DNA of 64,000 nucleotides from Parapedobacter sp051400755 (GTDB lineage: Bacteria; Bacteroidota; Bacteroidia; Sphingobacteriales; Sphingobacteriaceae), in NCBI RefSeq assembly GCF_051400755.1, contig NZ_JBLFFL010000001.1, positions 620,001-684,000 on the forward strand, read 5' to 3'. The notes below the pieces were generated by a model, which did no database searches, was not told the origin of the DNA, and was given only the letters and a program-made list of their open reading frames with translations. Of this stretch, positions 1-7,518 are shown piece after piece (within the stretch, counting starts at the first letter, position 1; each line of letters begins with the position of its first letter). A program made the translations under genes and the position numbers.

Positions 1-728
1 AGGTCGCGCGTCATCGACCGCGGCTGCAGGCCCGATTTCAGCCAAGAGCGGCACTGTCCATAGACATTGGACTTCAGCACATCCTTCTTCCCCTCCAGCA
101 GCCATTTTTCCAGCCAAGGCTGGTATTTATCCAACGGCAGGTACCAATGCTTCGTCTCGCGAAGCACCGGCGGTTTTCCGCTCAACGTCGAAATCGGATT
201 AATCAAGTCCGTAGGATTGAGCGATGTGCCACATTTTTCACACTGATCGCCATACGCCCCCTCACTTTTACAGTTGGGGCACGTACCCGTAATATAGCGG
301 TCCGCCAGAAACTGCTGATATTCCTCATCATAATACTGCTCGGTCACCTGCTCGATGAACTCCCCCTTTTCGTACAGATTAAGGAAAAACTCCTGCGAAA
401 GCTCATGGTGTATCCGTTCCGACGTGCGATGGTAGATATCAAACGAAATCCCAAACCGTTCAAAGCTATCCTTGATCTGCGCATGATATTGATCAATGAT
501 GGCCCGGGGAGTCGTTCCCTCCTTCTTTGCCTTGATCGTGATCGCCGCACCATGCTCATCCGAGCCGCAGACATACACGACATCCTTGGCATTGAGGCGC
601 AAGAAACGCACAAAGATATCCGCCGGAATATACGCCCCCGCCAGGTGCCCGATGTGCAAGGGACCGTTGGCATAAGGCAAAGCCGAGGTAATGGTATAAC
701 GTTTGAAAGGTAAAGCAGTATTACTCAA
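1..728 (-). CDS. metG: Methionine--tRNA ligase, N-terminal part (runs off the window)
   Basis: Charges tRNA-Met with methionine in the cytoplasm. About 242 N-terminal residues are visible. They carry the class I signature in PYANGPLHIGHLAGAY near residue 15, the CGSDEHG motif, and a zinc-knuckle segment with Cys pairs (TCPNCKSEGAYGDQCEKCG), as in the zinc-containing MetG group. No ATG exists between the upstream in-frame stop and the conserved region. I place the start at the TTG at 728, with ATT and ATA codons as the only alternatives. The catalytic KMSKS region and any C-terminal domain lie beyond base 1. A TATCTTTG promoter element sits about 75 bp upstream. Confidence 0.95.
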   Translation of the reverse strand, partial: MSNTALPFKRYTITSALPYANGPLHIGHLAGAYIPADIFVRFLRLNAKDVVYVCGSDEHGAAITIKAKKEGTTPRAIIDQYHAQIKDSFERFGISFDIYHRTSERIHHELSQEFFLNLYEKGEFIEQVTEQYYDEEYQQFLADRYITGTCPNCKSEGAYGDQCEKCGTSLNPTDLINPISTLSGKPPVLRETKHWYLPLDKYQPWLEKWLLEGKKDVLKSNVYGQCRSWLKSGLQPRSMTRD

Positions 729-801
729 AATATTACAGTTATTTATGGGGTAAAAAATTCAATTTTACAGAAAAATGAATCCCGTTGTTTGCAATTATCG
801 G

Positions 802-809
802 CAAAGATA
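802..809 (-). promoter_or_regulatory. Bacteroidota -7 element for metG
   Basis: On the minus strand this reads TATCTTTG, matching the Bacteroidota housekeeping -7 consensus TAnnTTTG. The -33 element is weak. It would give a leader of roughly 65 nt before the TTG start of metG. Confidence 0.55.
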
Positions 810-840
810 AGTCAATTTGCGGTATAAACTATACATTGAA

Positions 841-1248
841 ATGGCTTCATTATCATCATTAAGCAAATTCAAAAACACCGGCCTATTGCTCATCCGCATC
901 GGTCTGGGCATCATGTTCATCATGCACGGTTACCCGAAGCTACTAGGCGGTCCCAAGATGTGGGAAGGTGTCGGCGGTGCCATGGGCGAAGTAGGCATCA
1001 CCTTCTTTCCGGTAGCCTGGGGATTACTGGCCGCCATCGTCGAAACCTTCGGTGGGTTCCTCTTCCTGATCGGGTTGTTTTTTCGGCCAGCCTCGTTGCT
1101 CCTGGCGTTCACCATGCTGATCGCTTCCCTCCATCATCTAGGCGCCGGTGATGGCCTCAAGGGTGCATCGCACGCCATCGAAATCGGGGTCGTCTTTTTA
1201 GGCCTCGCATTCGTGGGCCCGGGCAGATACAGCGTCGACAAGCGATAA
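841..1248 (+). CDS. DoxX family membrane protein
   Basis: A 135-residue, four-helix inner-membrane protein of the DoxX family. The family pattern is clear: RIGLGIMFIMHGYPKL in helix 1, a Gly-rich loop, FGGFLFLIGLFFRPASLLLAF across helices 2 and 3, and a final helix ending FVGPGRYSVD. The ATG at 841 is preferred. An in-frame TTG at 817 would add eight residues with no supporting signal. DoxX-type proteins are linked to quinone or thiosulfate redox chemistry and oxidative stress in other bacteria, but the substrate cannot be deduced here. The gene is divergent from metG and shares a short intergenic region with it. Confidence 0.85.
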   Translation: MASLSSLSKFKNTGLLLIRIGLGIMFIMHGYPKLLGGPKMWEGVGGAMGEVGITFFPVAWGLLAAIVETFGGFLFLIGLFFRPASLLLAFTMLIASLHHLGAGDGLKGASHAIEIGVVFLGLAFVGPGRYSVDKR

Positions 1249-1280
1249 CATGATGCCTTCCGAAAAATTCCATATTTTTT

Positions 1281-1310
1281 TTGGAAGGAACGGAATTACT
1301 TCTATCTTTG
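1281..1310 (+). promoter_or_regulatory. Promoter of tRNA-Glu
   Basis: A TTG at 1281 is followed 19 bp later by TATCTTTG at 1303-1310. This is a good match to the -33/-7 pair used by the Bacteroidota primary sigma factor. Transcription would begin about 35 nt before the tRNA. Confidence 0.65.
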
Positions 1311-1350
1311 CGGACCGAAAACCCTGAGAGGGTTAGGAAGTAACAAAAAA

Positions 1351-1422
1351 GGCCCGTTCGTCTAGGGGTTAGGACGCAAGATTTTCATTCTTGAAACAGG
1401 GGTTCGATTCCCCTACGGGCTA
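1351..1422 (+). tRNA. tRNA-Glu (anticodon TTC)
   Basis: A complete cloverleaf can be drawn. The acceptor arms GGCCCGT and ACGGGCT pair over seven positions. The anticodon stem CAAGA/TCTTG encloses the loop TTTTCAT with anticodon TTC. The T arm is AGGGG-TTCGATT-CCCCT. The CCA end is not encoded. The gene is followed directly by a terminator and then by an accessory zone, a typical arrangement for a tRNA-linked insertion hot spot. Confidence 0.97.
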
Positions 1423-1448
1423 CACATCTTGAAGTCAAAACATACGAA

Positions 1449-1480
1449 AAGCCTGCAAATTAAACGTTTGCAGGCTTTTT
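1449..1480 (+). terminator. Rho-independent terminator after tRNA-Glu
   Basis: An 11-bp stem (AAGCCTGCAAA / TTTGCAGGCTT) with a short loop is followed by a T run. Confidence 0.9.
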
Positions 1481-1536
1481 GTTTTCATTCGGGTTAACTG
1501 CTGCAATGTTTTCATGTCGGGGCAATACATGTGAAT

Positions 1537-2199
1537 CTAAATTGATCTGGTGTAATGGATATTACCATTTATCGTTTTTATTTGAAGACATTTTTCCGCT
1601 ATTAATCGGTATAGGACTTCTTTCAGATATCGGGGGCGTAAAATAGGGCTATGGTGGGTGAGCCTTATGCGTTCATAGATTTGCAGTGGCGATTGTGGGT
1701 ATTGGAAAAAAGAAATCCGCAATAACCAATTGACAGCCTCATCAAACAAAGCTAACGCTTCCTGTTCCCGCTGGGCTTCCAGCTGGAATGGTAGTTCCTT
1801 GTATGTAATTACGAAATTCTTTTTTATTATGTTATCCCCTTTCTCAATACGTATCAACCACGGATGGTGGAGCGTGTAATGGTAAACACCCTGCTTTTCT
1901 TCACGTTCGCCTTTTATGATGCGTTTGTAATCATATCCGAATTCATCGCGTTCGAAATTGATTGGGCTACTCAATTGCGTTTTGAAAACCGAACAGAGCA
2001 GCGTTTTCTCGGATTCGGCTAACTTGGTTCCGCCCCGCATCTCTTCATATTCGCCATAGAAGTAAGGATGCTTGCCCATCAGGAAAGATGCTTCCTCTTG
2101 TGTATATCCGATGGCTACCCTCGATTGGCAGAACCCGAAGCGCAGGTTGAAGTCATCCTGTGTGACCAAGCCTTTATAAGTGTATTTTTCCATTGCCAT
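1537..2199 (-). CDS. Hypothetical protein, last gene of a three-gene module
   Basis: A 220-residue cytoplasmic protein that I do not recognise. The start at 2199 (MAMEKY) is favoured by an AAGGG box 6 bp upstream and by lying 7 bp after the stop of the preceding gene; longer readings run into that gene. An N-terminal segment around residues 20-55 (RVAIGYTQEEASFLMGKHPY) resembles a helix-turn-helix. The middle is rich in charged residues. The C-terminal third (LKEVLYRLIAEKCLQIK...GNIHYTRS) looks like a small winged-helix. No signal peptide or membrane segment is present. Co-transcription with the two upstream genes is likely from the spacing. A regulatory role is only a guess. Confidence 0.6.
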   Translation of the reverse strand: MAMEKYTYKGLVTQDDFNLRFGFCQSRVAIGYTQEEASFLMGKHPYFYGEYEEMRGGTKLAESEKTLLCSVFKTQLSSPINFERDEFGYDYKRIIKGEREEKQGVYHYTLHHPWLIRIEKGDNIIKKNFVITYKELPFQLEAQREQEALALFDEAVNWLLRISFFQYPQSPLQIYERIRLTHHSPILRPRYLKEVLYRLIAEKCLQIKTINGNIHYTRSI

Positions 2200-2206
2200 A
2201 TATCCC

Positions 2207-2860
2207 TTACATTGCTGGTTTTTCTTCCGCTGTTTCCTGTAAAGGCTCGACCCGACTGCCCTCGTCCACACTAAGCCAAGAAAACCTCGGTGTACCGCGA
2301 TACGAAAACCTGCTTCTTCCCAATATGCGTGCTTCCATTTCCCCGTCTATCCAAACGGATGCTCGGGCATTATTGGTGAGATATACCATCCCCGTTGAGG
2401 CTTGGAGCGATGCGCCATCATACCAACCGTCGTGGTAGGCATGCAGGAATACTTCAATGGTTTCCCCTGCAACCTTTACATGACCACGTTTGAGTATGGT
2501 GCAATCCACACGCAATGCATCCACATTCAACTCCACCATTCCTTCCTGCCGGATAATGACACCAAGTTTTTCCACCCGAAGTTCTTCCGGCGTAGTGATA
2601 TTCGCCCTGTCAAAAAGCTGGATACCGTTTAGGTGGGTACACGTAAGCTGTATTTTGGGACAGCTGTTGCTTAATAACAGAAAACCATAGTGCATGGGCT
2701 TGGTTTGGATGATTAATTCACCGTTATCCACGTGGTAATCAATCCATTCGGCAACGTCATCCGGTTCATCCACATGGAAGGCGCTTGAAGTATCCTGATA
2801 TAAATAGACCTCGCATCTGGTAAGGATGCGGACGGTGTGAAAAGGCGATAAACTGTTCAT
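2207..2860 (-). CDS. GIN-domain-like (DUF2807-type) beta-helix protein without signal peptide
   Basis: A 217-residue protein whose middle (about residues 45-170) shows short beta strands and turns arranged like a right-handed helix (LIIQTKPMHYGFLLL, IQLTCTHLNGIQLFDRANITT, VVEL-type rungs, DCTILKRGHVKVAGETIEVFLHAYHDGWYDGASLQAS). This resembles the head GIN domain of putative autotransporter adhesins in Bacteroidota. Those are usually secreted, but here no signal peptide is visible, so the protein should be cytoplasmic. It sits between two hypothetical genes on the same strand, 7 and 11 bp from each. The family assignment rests on pattern only. Confidence 0.5.
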   Translation of the reverse strand: MNSLSPFHTVRILTRCEVYLYQDTSSAFHVDEPDDVAEWIDYHVDNGELIIQTKPMHYGFLLLSNSCPKIQLTCTHLNGIQLFDRANITTPEELRVEKLGVIIRQEGMVELNVDALRVDCTILKRGHVKVAGETIEVFLHAYHDGWYDGASLQASTGMVYLTNNARASVWIDGEMEARILGRSRFSYRGTPRFSWLSVDEGSRVEPLQETAEEKPAM

Positions 2861-2871
2861 GGTTTTATGAA

Positions 2872-3339
2872 TTAGTATTTTTCAAGTACGGATATATCGT
2901 CCTGCCGCCTGTTCTTTTCAAACCAGCGTTTGAACCAGTATTCTGTATACATGTGATTATTTTTCCAAAACAGTTCCATGTCGCCCTCATCCATTCCATC
3001 AGTGGTGTCATAGATTTTTCGGATTGCCTTCAATTCGCTGAACATTTGGTTTACCTGCTTTTTCGAATATTGAGGTCGTCCAAACTTGCATGAGAGGAAG
3101 AATTTTCGGGCGGCACTCCGCTGCTTATCCGTTGCATGCTTCAGTACAGAATAACTCACCATCCACATAAAATTTCGGAGCACATCCTCTAACTTGACGC
3201 CGAGAATGGCGCATAGCATCCTGAAATTGCTTGGGATTAACAGGTCGACCTTTTTCCATTTGGACGAATACATTTTGCCGATTTCGGCATACTTCTTATA
3301 CTTGTCCACCGTCCTAACCTTAGATTTTTGCTTTTTCAT
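2872..3339 (-). CDS. Hypothetical basic protein, first gene of a three-gene module
   Basis: A 155-residue protein with a strongly basic N terminus (MKKQKSKVRTVDKYKKYAEIG), a helical middle (PSNFRMLCAILGVKLEDVLRNFMWMVSYSVL) and a C terminus rich in aromatic and charged residues. No known catalytic motif is visible. It is transcribed away from the XRE regulator at 3511 across a 170-bp intergenic region, so the regulator probably controls this gene and the two behind it. It could belong to an accessory or defence module, but nothing in the sequence proves that. Confidence 0.6.
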   Translation of the reverse strand: MKKQKSKVRTVDKYKKYAEIGKMYSSKWKKVDLLIPSNFRMLCAILGVKLEDVLRNFMWMVSYSVLKHATDKQRSAARKFFLSCKFGRPQYSKKQVNQMFSELKAIRKIYDTTDGMDEGDMELFWKNNHMYTEYWFKRWFEKNRRQDDISVLEKY

Positions 3340-3484
3340 GTCTTGTAGTGTTTGGTTATACTATCAAAGTTCCCCAAGCGGAAAGGCATATACAAACCTA
3401 TGGGCGGCATAAATTATCCCGTTATCGGGATATGTTATCCGTGAAATATTCCGTATTTTCGTCATCGGTAGCGGCTTGTGATGC

Positions 3485-3492
3485 TACCTTTG
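3485..3492 (+). promoter_or_regulatory. -7 element of the XRE regulator gene
   Basis: TACCTTTG matches TAnnTTTG. It lies inside the stretch that a longer reading of the regulator would use as coding, which supports translation from the ATG at 3511 with a short leader. A small inverted repeat (GGATA-TGT-TATCC, around 3429-3441) upstream is a candidate operator. Confidence 0.5.
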
Positions 3493-3510
3493 TCGCATTA
3501 TTTTATAATT

Positions 3511-3933
3511 ATGGAAAGAACACAACAAATACACGAGGGGCGCAATATTAAACGGTTCAGGGAAATGCTCGGCATGAAGCAGGAAACCCTTGCCTATGAA
3601 TTGGGTGAGGACTGGACACAAAAGAAAATATCCCAACTAGAAGCCAAGGAAAAAATCGAAGTGGATATATTGGAACAGGTGGCCAAGATTTTAAAAGTAA
3701 GCCCGGAGGCTATTCAACGGTTTGACGAAGAGAATGCTTTAAATATTATTTCCAATACATTTACCAGCCACGACACCTCAACCCTCAACGCCATTAACCA
3801 TAACTGCACATTCAACCCCCTCGACAAGCTTGTCGAAGCTTACGAAGAAAATAAAAAGCTGTATGAGCGATTGATTGAGGCGGAAAAGGAGAAAGTTGCG
3901 TATTTGGAGCGATTATCGAAAGCTATAGAGTAG
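3511..3933 (+). CDS. XRE-family helix-turn-helix transcriptional regulator
   Basis: A 140-residue DNA-binding protein. Residues 8-70 form an XRE/lambda-repressor type domain (GRNIKRFREMLGMKQETLAYEL... ISQLEAKEKIEVDILEQVAKILKVSPEAI). A linker follows, then a C-terminal coiled coil (EAYEENKKLYERLIEAEKEKVAYLERL) probably used for dimerisation. The start at 3511 follows from the promoter element just upstream. It is divergent from the unknown three-gene module, so control of that module and of itself is the natural inference. This architecture is common in Sphingobacteriia. Confidence 0.85.
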   Translation: MERTQQIHEGRNIKRFREMLGMKQETLAYELGEDWTQKKISQLEAKEKIEVDILEQVAKILKVSPEAIQRFDEENALNIISNTFTSHDTSTLNAINHNCTFNPLDKLVEAYEENKKLYERLIEAEKEKVAYLERLSKAIE

Positions 3934-4202
3934 TCACAGGGATTACGCGAATAGCCTGAAGCAACTATTTGATAATTTGGTTTTGGAGCAAAGTGAACCC
4001 AATGTCATTCAAGCAATACTTTTTTGAAAGCATACGAACAAGAAGAAAAGCTGCACGTTCCAGCAAACGGGACCGGGTCTACAATGAGATGCCATGGAGG
4101 GCGGCGCTACTTTGCCACCGTAGAGCCGATAAACGTCCCTTTCCGTGTTTTATTTACGTTCAAAATTCCGTGTCTTTACATTAGTTAAATCTGCGAGAAT
4201 TC
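3934..4202 (+). other. Gene-free stretch with possible decayed coding sequence
   Basis: About 270 bp between the XRE gene and the first recognisable remnant. Short open stretches exist (for example around 3960-4060, rich in basic residues), but none has a start signal or a recognisable family. I read it as decayed accessory DNA. Confidence 0.35.
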
Positions 4203-4392
4203 ATGAAAAAAAGGAAGATGGCCATGGTGTCCAACCAAGTCAAAATAGACGAAGAAGACCTCCAAGACGTCCAGTTTTGGTTAGACGTCCGGTTTCCGAG
4301 CGGATAGCCGAAGCTACACGCCTGCGCAGGGCGTATTACAGTTGGTTGCTCGGAACATACCCCGAACAGATGGAGAAAACAGTTACCCAGCG
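4203..4392 (+). pseudogene. Remnant of the small partner protein of a nucleotidyltransferase cassette
   Basis: The first frame reads from ATG 4203 through DEEDLQDVQFWLDV and hits a stop. The next part, PVSERIAEATRLRRAYYSWLLG followed by TYPEQMEKTV, continues in another frame, so there is a frameshift near 4289. Together they resemble the short protein that precedes a nucleotidyltransferase-like gene in many Bacteroidota. The natural stop is missing. The sequence runs straight into a fragment of the second gene, as expected after a deletion. Identification is from memory of the family pattern. Confidence 0.55.
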
Positions 4393-4640
4393 CAGCCATG
4401 GTATCCCCCCTTGCGTATAGATATCCTCAATGCCATATCCGGTGTTGAGTTCGACGAAGCATACAGTGCCCGTATGGAAACCAAAATAGACGGACTGGAA
4501 ATATCGTTTATCAGTGCAAATGACCTCATCCGTAATAAACGGTCCGTGGGAAGGGCCAAAGACCTCGGGATGTCGAAGCGTTGGAAAAACTGAAAAAGAA
4601 ACTGTCGGACGAAGACCAACCAAAAGGAAAAGAGGGTTAA
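4393..4640 (+). pseudogene. C-terminal remnant of a nucleotidyltransferase-like protein
   Basis: The frame starting near 4393 reads YPPLRIDILNAISGVEFDEAY, then a stretch ending FISANDLIRNKRSVGRAKDL. After a single-base loss near 4567 it continues as DVEALEKLKKKLSDEDQ to the stop at 4640. This is the end of proteins that begin with a GG-Y-A nucleotidyltransferase core. The whole catalytic N-terminal half is absent, so the fragment cannot be active. Confidence 0.6.
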
Positions 4641-4660
4641 GAGGATAGTCTACCCCAGCT

Positions 4661-4762
4661 CACATATACCGAAAGAATATCTTGGCCACATATGGCATCC
4701 CCGTTGAGCAGATTGCTAAATTCACCAAGCTGTCCATCAAGGAAATCGAAAAGCTCCGATAG
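4661..4762 (+). pseudogene. C-terminal tail of a PD-(D/E)XK nuclease family transposase (Rpn-like)
   Basis: Only the tail remains: YRKNILATYGIPVEQIAKFT and KLSIKEIEKLR before the stop at 4760-4762. This G(I/V)PxExIAKxTxLSIxEIEKL ending is typical of Rpn/PD-(D/E)XK family transposases in Bacteroidota. A second, independent tail of the same type lies at 30040-30177. Confidence 0.5.
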
Positions 4763-4781
4763 AGTTCTTACAATATAAGGC

Positions 4782-4809
4782 AAGCCATCCCGAAACGGAT
4801 GGCTTTTTT
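4782..4809 (+). terminator. Rho-independent terminator
   Basis: A stem AAGCCATCC / GGATGGCTT with a 6-nt loop is followed by seven T. It probably belonged to the transposase remnant just upstream. Confidence 0.85.
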
Positions 4810-4829
4810 TGTACCCCTCCCCTTACTTA

Positions 4830-4985
4830 CACATACAACTAACACGTCGGTATCGTCGATGCCCATCCGCACCTCATGCGGCTTGATGTCATTGGCCGCC
4901 CCGTTGAACCAACGCTCCGGTTTACTTTCCATCCCGTCTTGACCTTGCGCTGGTGATGTAAGCGCATGATTTCTGCTGGCTCCTG
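4830..4985 (-). other. Open minus-strand stretch of unknown origin, probably a remnant
   Basis: On the minus strand the frame through PERWFNGAANDIKPHEVRMG and IDDTDVLVV is open and protein-like. It has no convincing start or stop and ends at the junction with the fecR duplicate. I do not recognise the family. Confidence 0.25.
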
Positions 4986-4990
4986 TTCAA

Positions 4991-5123
4991 CTTTTTTTCA
5001 TTTTCATGAAAGATTTTGCGCAGGGCGGTGTTTCTAAGCATAGTAAGCTATCGCGAAGCTGTGCACGATATCGATCATATAGTTCAGCTTCTCAGAGAAT
5101 ACGCGAGCGGAAATCTGCATCCC
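4991..5123 (+). repeat. Truncated, diverged copy of the fecR upstream region and first codons
   Basis: This stretch aligns with 6142-6273, the region just before and into fecR. The segments CATGAAAGATTTTGCGCAGG and GATATCGATCATATAGTTCA occur in both copies. The start-equivalent codon is GTG at 5061, and the frame gives VHDIDHIVQLLREYASGNLH against MRDIDHIVQLLQAYISGSLH in the intact gene. The copy stops after about 21 codons. The two copies flank the isomerase gene at 5259. Confidence 0.85.
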
Positions 5124-5258
5124 GGCACGGCATATTGAATCCAGTAAATGCACAACTTATTTGTCCTGCTATCAACCATGACTCACTTAAACCGCACTGC
5201 GGGTTAAGGAATTTATTAGGTACTAACTAAATTGACGGCCAAACATAAAATAAATAAG

Positions 5259-6086
5259 ATGAAAAGATTAGGCAAGCTATTGCTGGTGCTGACTGCACTA
5301 TGTTTCAGCGCCTTTGTTTACAAAGGCGAAACGGTTAAAAAGGAAGAATGGAAAACAGGTGTCGCACTGTATTCGTTTCATCAGCATCCATTAGAAGCCG
5401 CCTTAACAATGGCCCAGAAAAGCGGCGTGAAATATGTAGAAGGTTTTTCATTCTATAAACTAGGGGCAGCTTTCGATAATAAATCTTTGGGAGAACTCGA
5501 TACCAAAGACACTGAAAGAGTGAAAAGCATGCTAAAGCAAAAGGGGCTTGAGATGACATCCCTTTATGTTGCAGATGCATACAATGAAGTAGAATGGAAA
5601 AAATATTTCGACCTGGGAAAGCAGTATGGCGTAAAATACCTCGTTTGTGAACCCCGTAAAGAACAATGGGATCTGATTGATCGATTGGCCGGTTTGTATA
5701 ATATAAAAGTTGCTATTCATGAACATAAAAAAGGCAGTAGTTACTATTGGCATCCTGATTCTGTACTGAAAGCAATTAAAGGACACCCGAACATTGGGGC
5801 ATGTGCAGACATTGGCCATTGGGTAAGAAGCGGACTTGATCCTGTACAATGTCTTAAAATGCTTGACGGGCATGTGTTGGGATTGCACTTAAAGGATGTA
5901 GATAAAAACGGAAACGATGTCGATCTTGGCGCTGGTGCTGTCAATTTCCCTGAACTGATAAAGGAATTGAAGAGGCAGCAATTTGACGGCTATGTGCAAG
6001 TGGAGTGTGAGCATAATGCGGAAAATAACTTGGAAGACGTAAAAGAAGCAATACAATATTTCAATATTGCAACAAAAAATAAGTAA
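5259..6086 (+). CDS. Secreted sugar phosphate isomerase/epimerase-like protein
   Basis: A 275-residue protein with an N-terminal export signal (MKRLGKLLLVLTALCFSAFV) and an AP-endonuclease-2/xylose isomerase-like TIM barrel. Visible barrel motifs include AIHEHKKG around residue 160, ACADIGHWVRSG near 190, LGLHLKDVD near 215 and VQVECEH near 250. These supply the usual metal-binding His, Glu and Asp residues. The exported version is common in Bacteroidota sugar-degradation loci, where it may act on keto-sugars; the substrate is unknown. The ATG at 5259 is chosen because it starts the signal peptide; an in-frame TTG at 5232 would add nine residues. The gene stands alone between two copies of the fecR 5' end and has its own terminator. 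Confidence 0.8.
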   Translation: MKRLGKLLLVLTALCFSAFVYKGETVKKEEWKTGVALYSFHQHPLEAALTMAQKSGVKYVEGFSFYKLGAAFDNKSLGELDTKDTERVKSMLKQKGLEMTSLYVADAYNEVEWKKYFDLGKQYGVKYLVCEPRKEQWDLIDRLAGLYNIKVAIHEHKKGSSYYWHPDSVLKAIKGHPNIGACADIGHWVRSGLDPVQCLKMLDGHVLGLHLKDVDKNGNDVDLGAGAVNFPELIKELKRQQFDGYVQVECEHNAENNLEDVKEAIQYFNIATKNK

Positions 6087-6119
6087 TACCCATTGTGCGA
6101 TTTAAACCAGGAACAGCGT

Positions 6120-6149
6120 GCTGCCCGATCGGGCAGCAGCTCTTTTTTC
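6120..6149 (+). terminator. Rho-independent terminator after the isomerase gene
   Basis: A perfect palindrome, GCTGCCCGA / TCGGGCAGC, is followed by AGCTCTTTTTTC. Confidence 0.75.
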
Positions 6150-6211
6150 ATTTTTCATGAAAGATTTTGCGCAGGGCGGTGTTTCTATACATGGTAAGAC
6201 ACGGTAAACCT

Positions 6212-7387
6212 ATGCGCGATATCGATCATATAGTTCAGCTGCTCCAGGCGTACATAAGCGGAAGCCTGCACCCCTATTCGGATGACGAGTTAGGGTCTTT
6301 GTTTGACCGCTACCCCGGTCTGCGGGAGCTGGCCCAAGAGGTGAGGGATGAGCAGGGGCTGAGGGCAGCCCTGGCCGAATACGAGACGCTGTATTCGGAA
6401 GCGCACCTGGAGGGCGAAGAGCGCGTATTGCAGCGCATCCTGACAGAAATACGGGAAGATGAACATGCGGTGCGCACCCCGCGTCGCATGTGGATATACG
6501 GTTTGGTAGCTTCAGTAGCGCTGCTGGTCGTCGTTGGTCTGGCCGTGTTCCAGAACCACAGCCAGATAGGGGCTTCGGACACCCCGGCGCTCGGTGCCAA
6601 CCTACTGCCGGGTACAAACAAGGCACAGCTCTCCTTTTCCGATGGCAGGCAGGTCGATCTGAGCTCAGCATATGGCGGTATCGTGGTGGGAGACCGCATC
6701 GCCTACGATGACGGAACGGCCGTGCTGGAGGAGGAGCTGCCCAGCGGCAATACCCTGCTGACCCTAGCCACTCCAAAGGGAGGGCAATACCAGATCGTAC
6801 TGCCCGATGGCACCAAGGTGTGGCTCAATGCAGACAGCAGGCTGGAGTATCCCGTGATGTTCTCTGGCGACACCCGCAATGTGCAGCTGGAGGGCGAAGC
6901 CTATTTTGAGGTGGCTGAAAATAAGGAAAAACCATTCATCGTGCATACCGCTGGCGAGCGGGTGCAAGTGCTGGGCACACATTTCAATATAAATGCGTAC
7001 AGAGATGAGCAGATCTCTACGGTGGCCCTGTTGGAAGGCAAAGTAAAGGTCACCCTGCCCAACAACACCGCCAGGGTGCTGCGCCCCGGTGAGCAATCAT
7101 CGGTCAGCAACGGGACCATAGAAGTGCAGCCGGTCAATGTAGATGAAGCCGTGGCCTGGAAGAACGGCGAGTTTATGTTCAACAACGAAAATCTCTCCAG
7201 CGTGATGCGCAAGCTGGCCCGATGGTATAATCTGGAGATAGAACTGGAACCCGGGCTTGAAACGATTTCCATATGGGGATCGGTCTCGCGGTACGATGAT
7301 TTCAGCAAGGTGCTGCAAATCATTAAAGCCACCGATGACCGCATCCGGTTTGCTGTGAAAGGAAGGAGGGTGACGCTTATGAAATAA
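6212..7387 (+). CDS. fecR: FecR family anti-sigma factor
   Basis: A 391-residue inner-membrane regulator that relays the state of a TonB-dependent transporter to an ECF sigma factor. The cytoplasmic part (residues 1-90) opens with MRDIDHIVQLLQAYISGSLH. A single membrane helix follows (IYGLVASVALLVVVGLAVF). The periplasmic FecR domain starts around TPKGGQYQIVLPDGTKVWLN with EGEAYFEVAENKEKPF. The C-terminal DUF4974 domain follows (FMFNNENLSSVMRKLARWYN). The next gene, susC, carries the matching STN domain. The start at 6212 matches the duplicated copy; an ATG at 6191 would add seven residues. No sigma gene precedes it; the likely partner lies at 16750-17328 on the other strand. Confidence 0.9.
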   Translation: MRDIDHIVQLLQAYISGSLHPYSDDELGSLFDRYPGLRELAQEVRDEQGLRAALAEYETLYSEAHLEGEERVLQRILTEIREDEHAVRTPRRMWIYGLVASVALLVVVGLAVFQNHSQIGASDTPALGANLLPGTNKAQLSFSDGRQVDLSSAYGGIVVGDRIAYDDGTAVLEEELPSGNTLLTLATPKGGQYQIVLPDGTKVWLNADSRLEYPVMFSGDTRNVQLEGEAYFEVAENKEKPFIVHTAGERVQVLGTHFNINAYRDEQISTVALLEGKVKVTLPNNTARVLRPGEQSSVSNGTIEVQPVNVDEAVAWKNGEFMFNNENLSSVMRKLARWYNLEIELEPGLETISIWGSVSRYDDFSKVLQIIKATDDRIRFAVKGRRVTLMK

Positions 7388-7518
7388 CCTGACCCGGATA
7401 TCCCGCCGCGGATTTGAAGACAAAACAAAAGCTGGAGAAGGTGGCACTTCCCCAGCCGATGGTTCAAATCCTTAAATGATCTATTGTACGATTTAAAAAC
7501 TAAAACCAGTCAAAGGTA

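Noticed and set aside
3969..4184. 71-codon open frame after the XRE gene
   Set aside because: No start signal, an unlikely basic composition and overlap with a decayed region.
5232..5258. Upstream TTG start for the isomerase
   Set aside because: It would place polar residues before a standard signal peptide that begins at the ATG at 5259.
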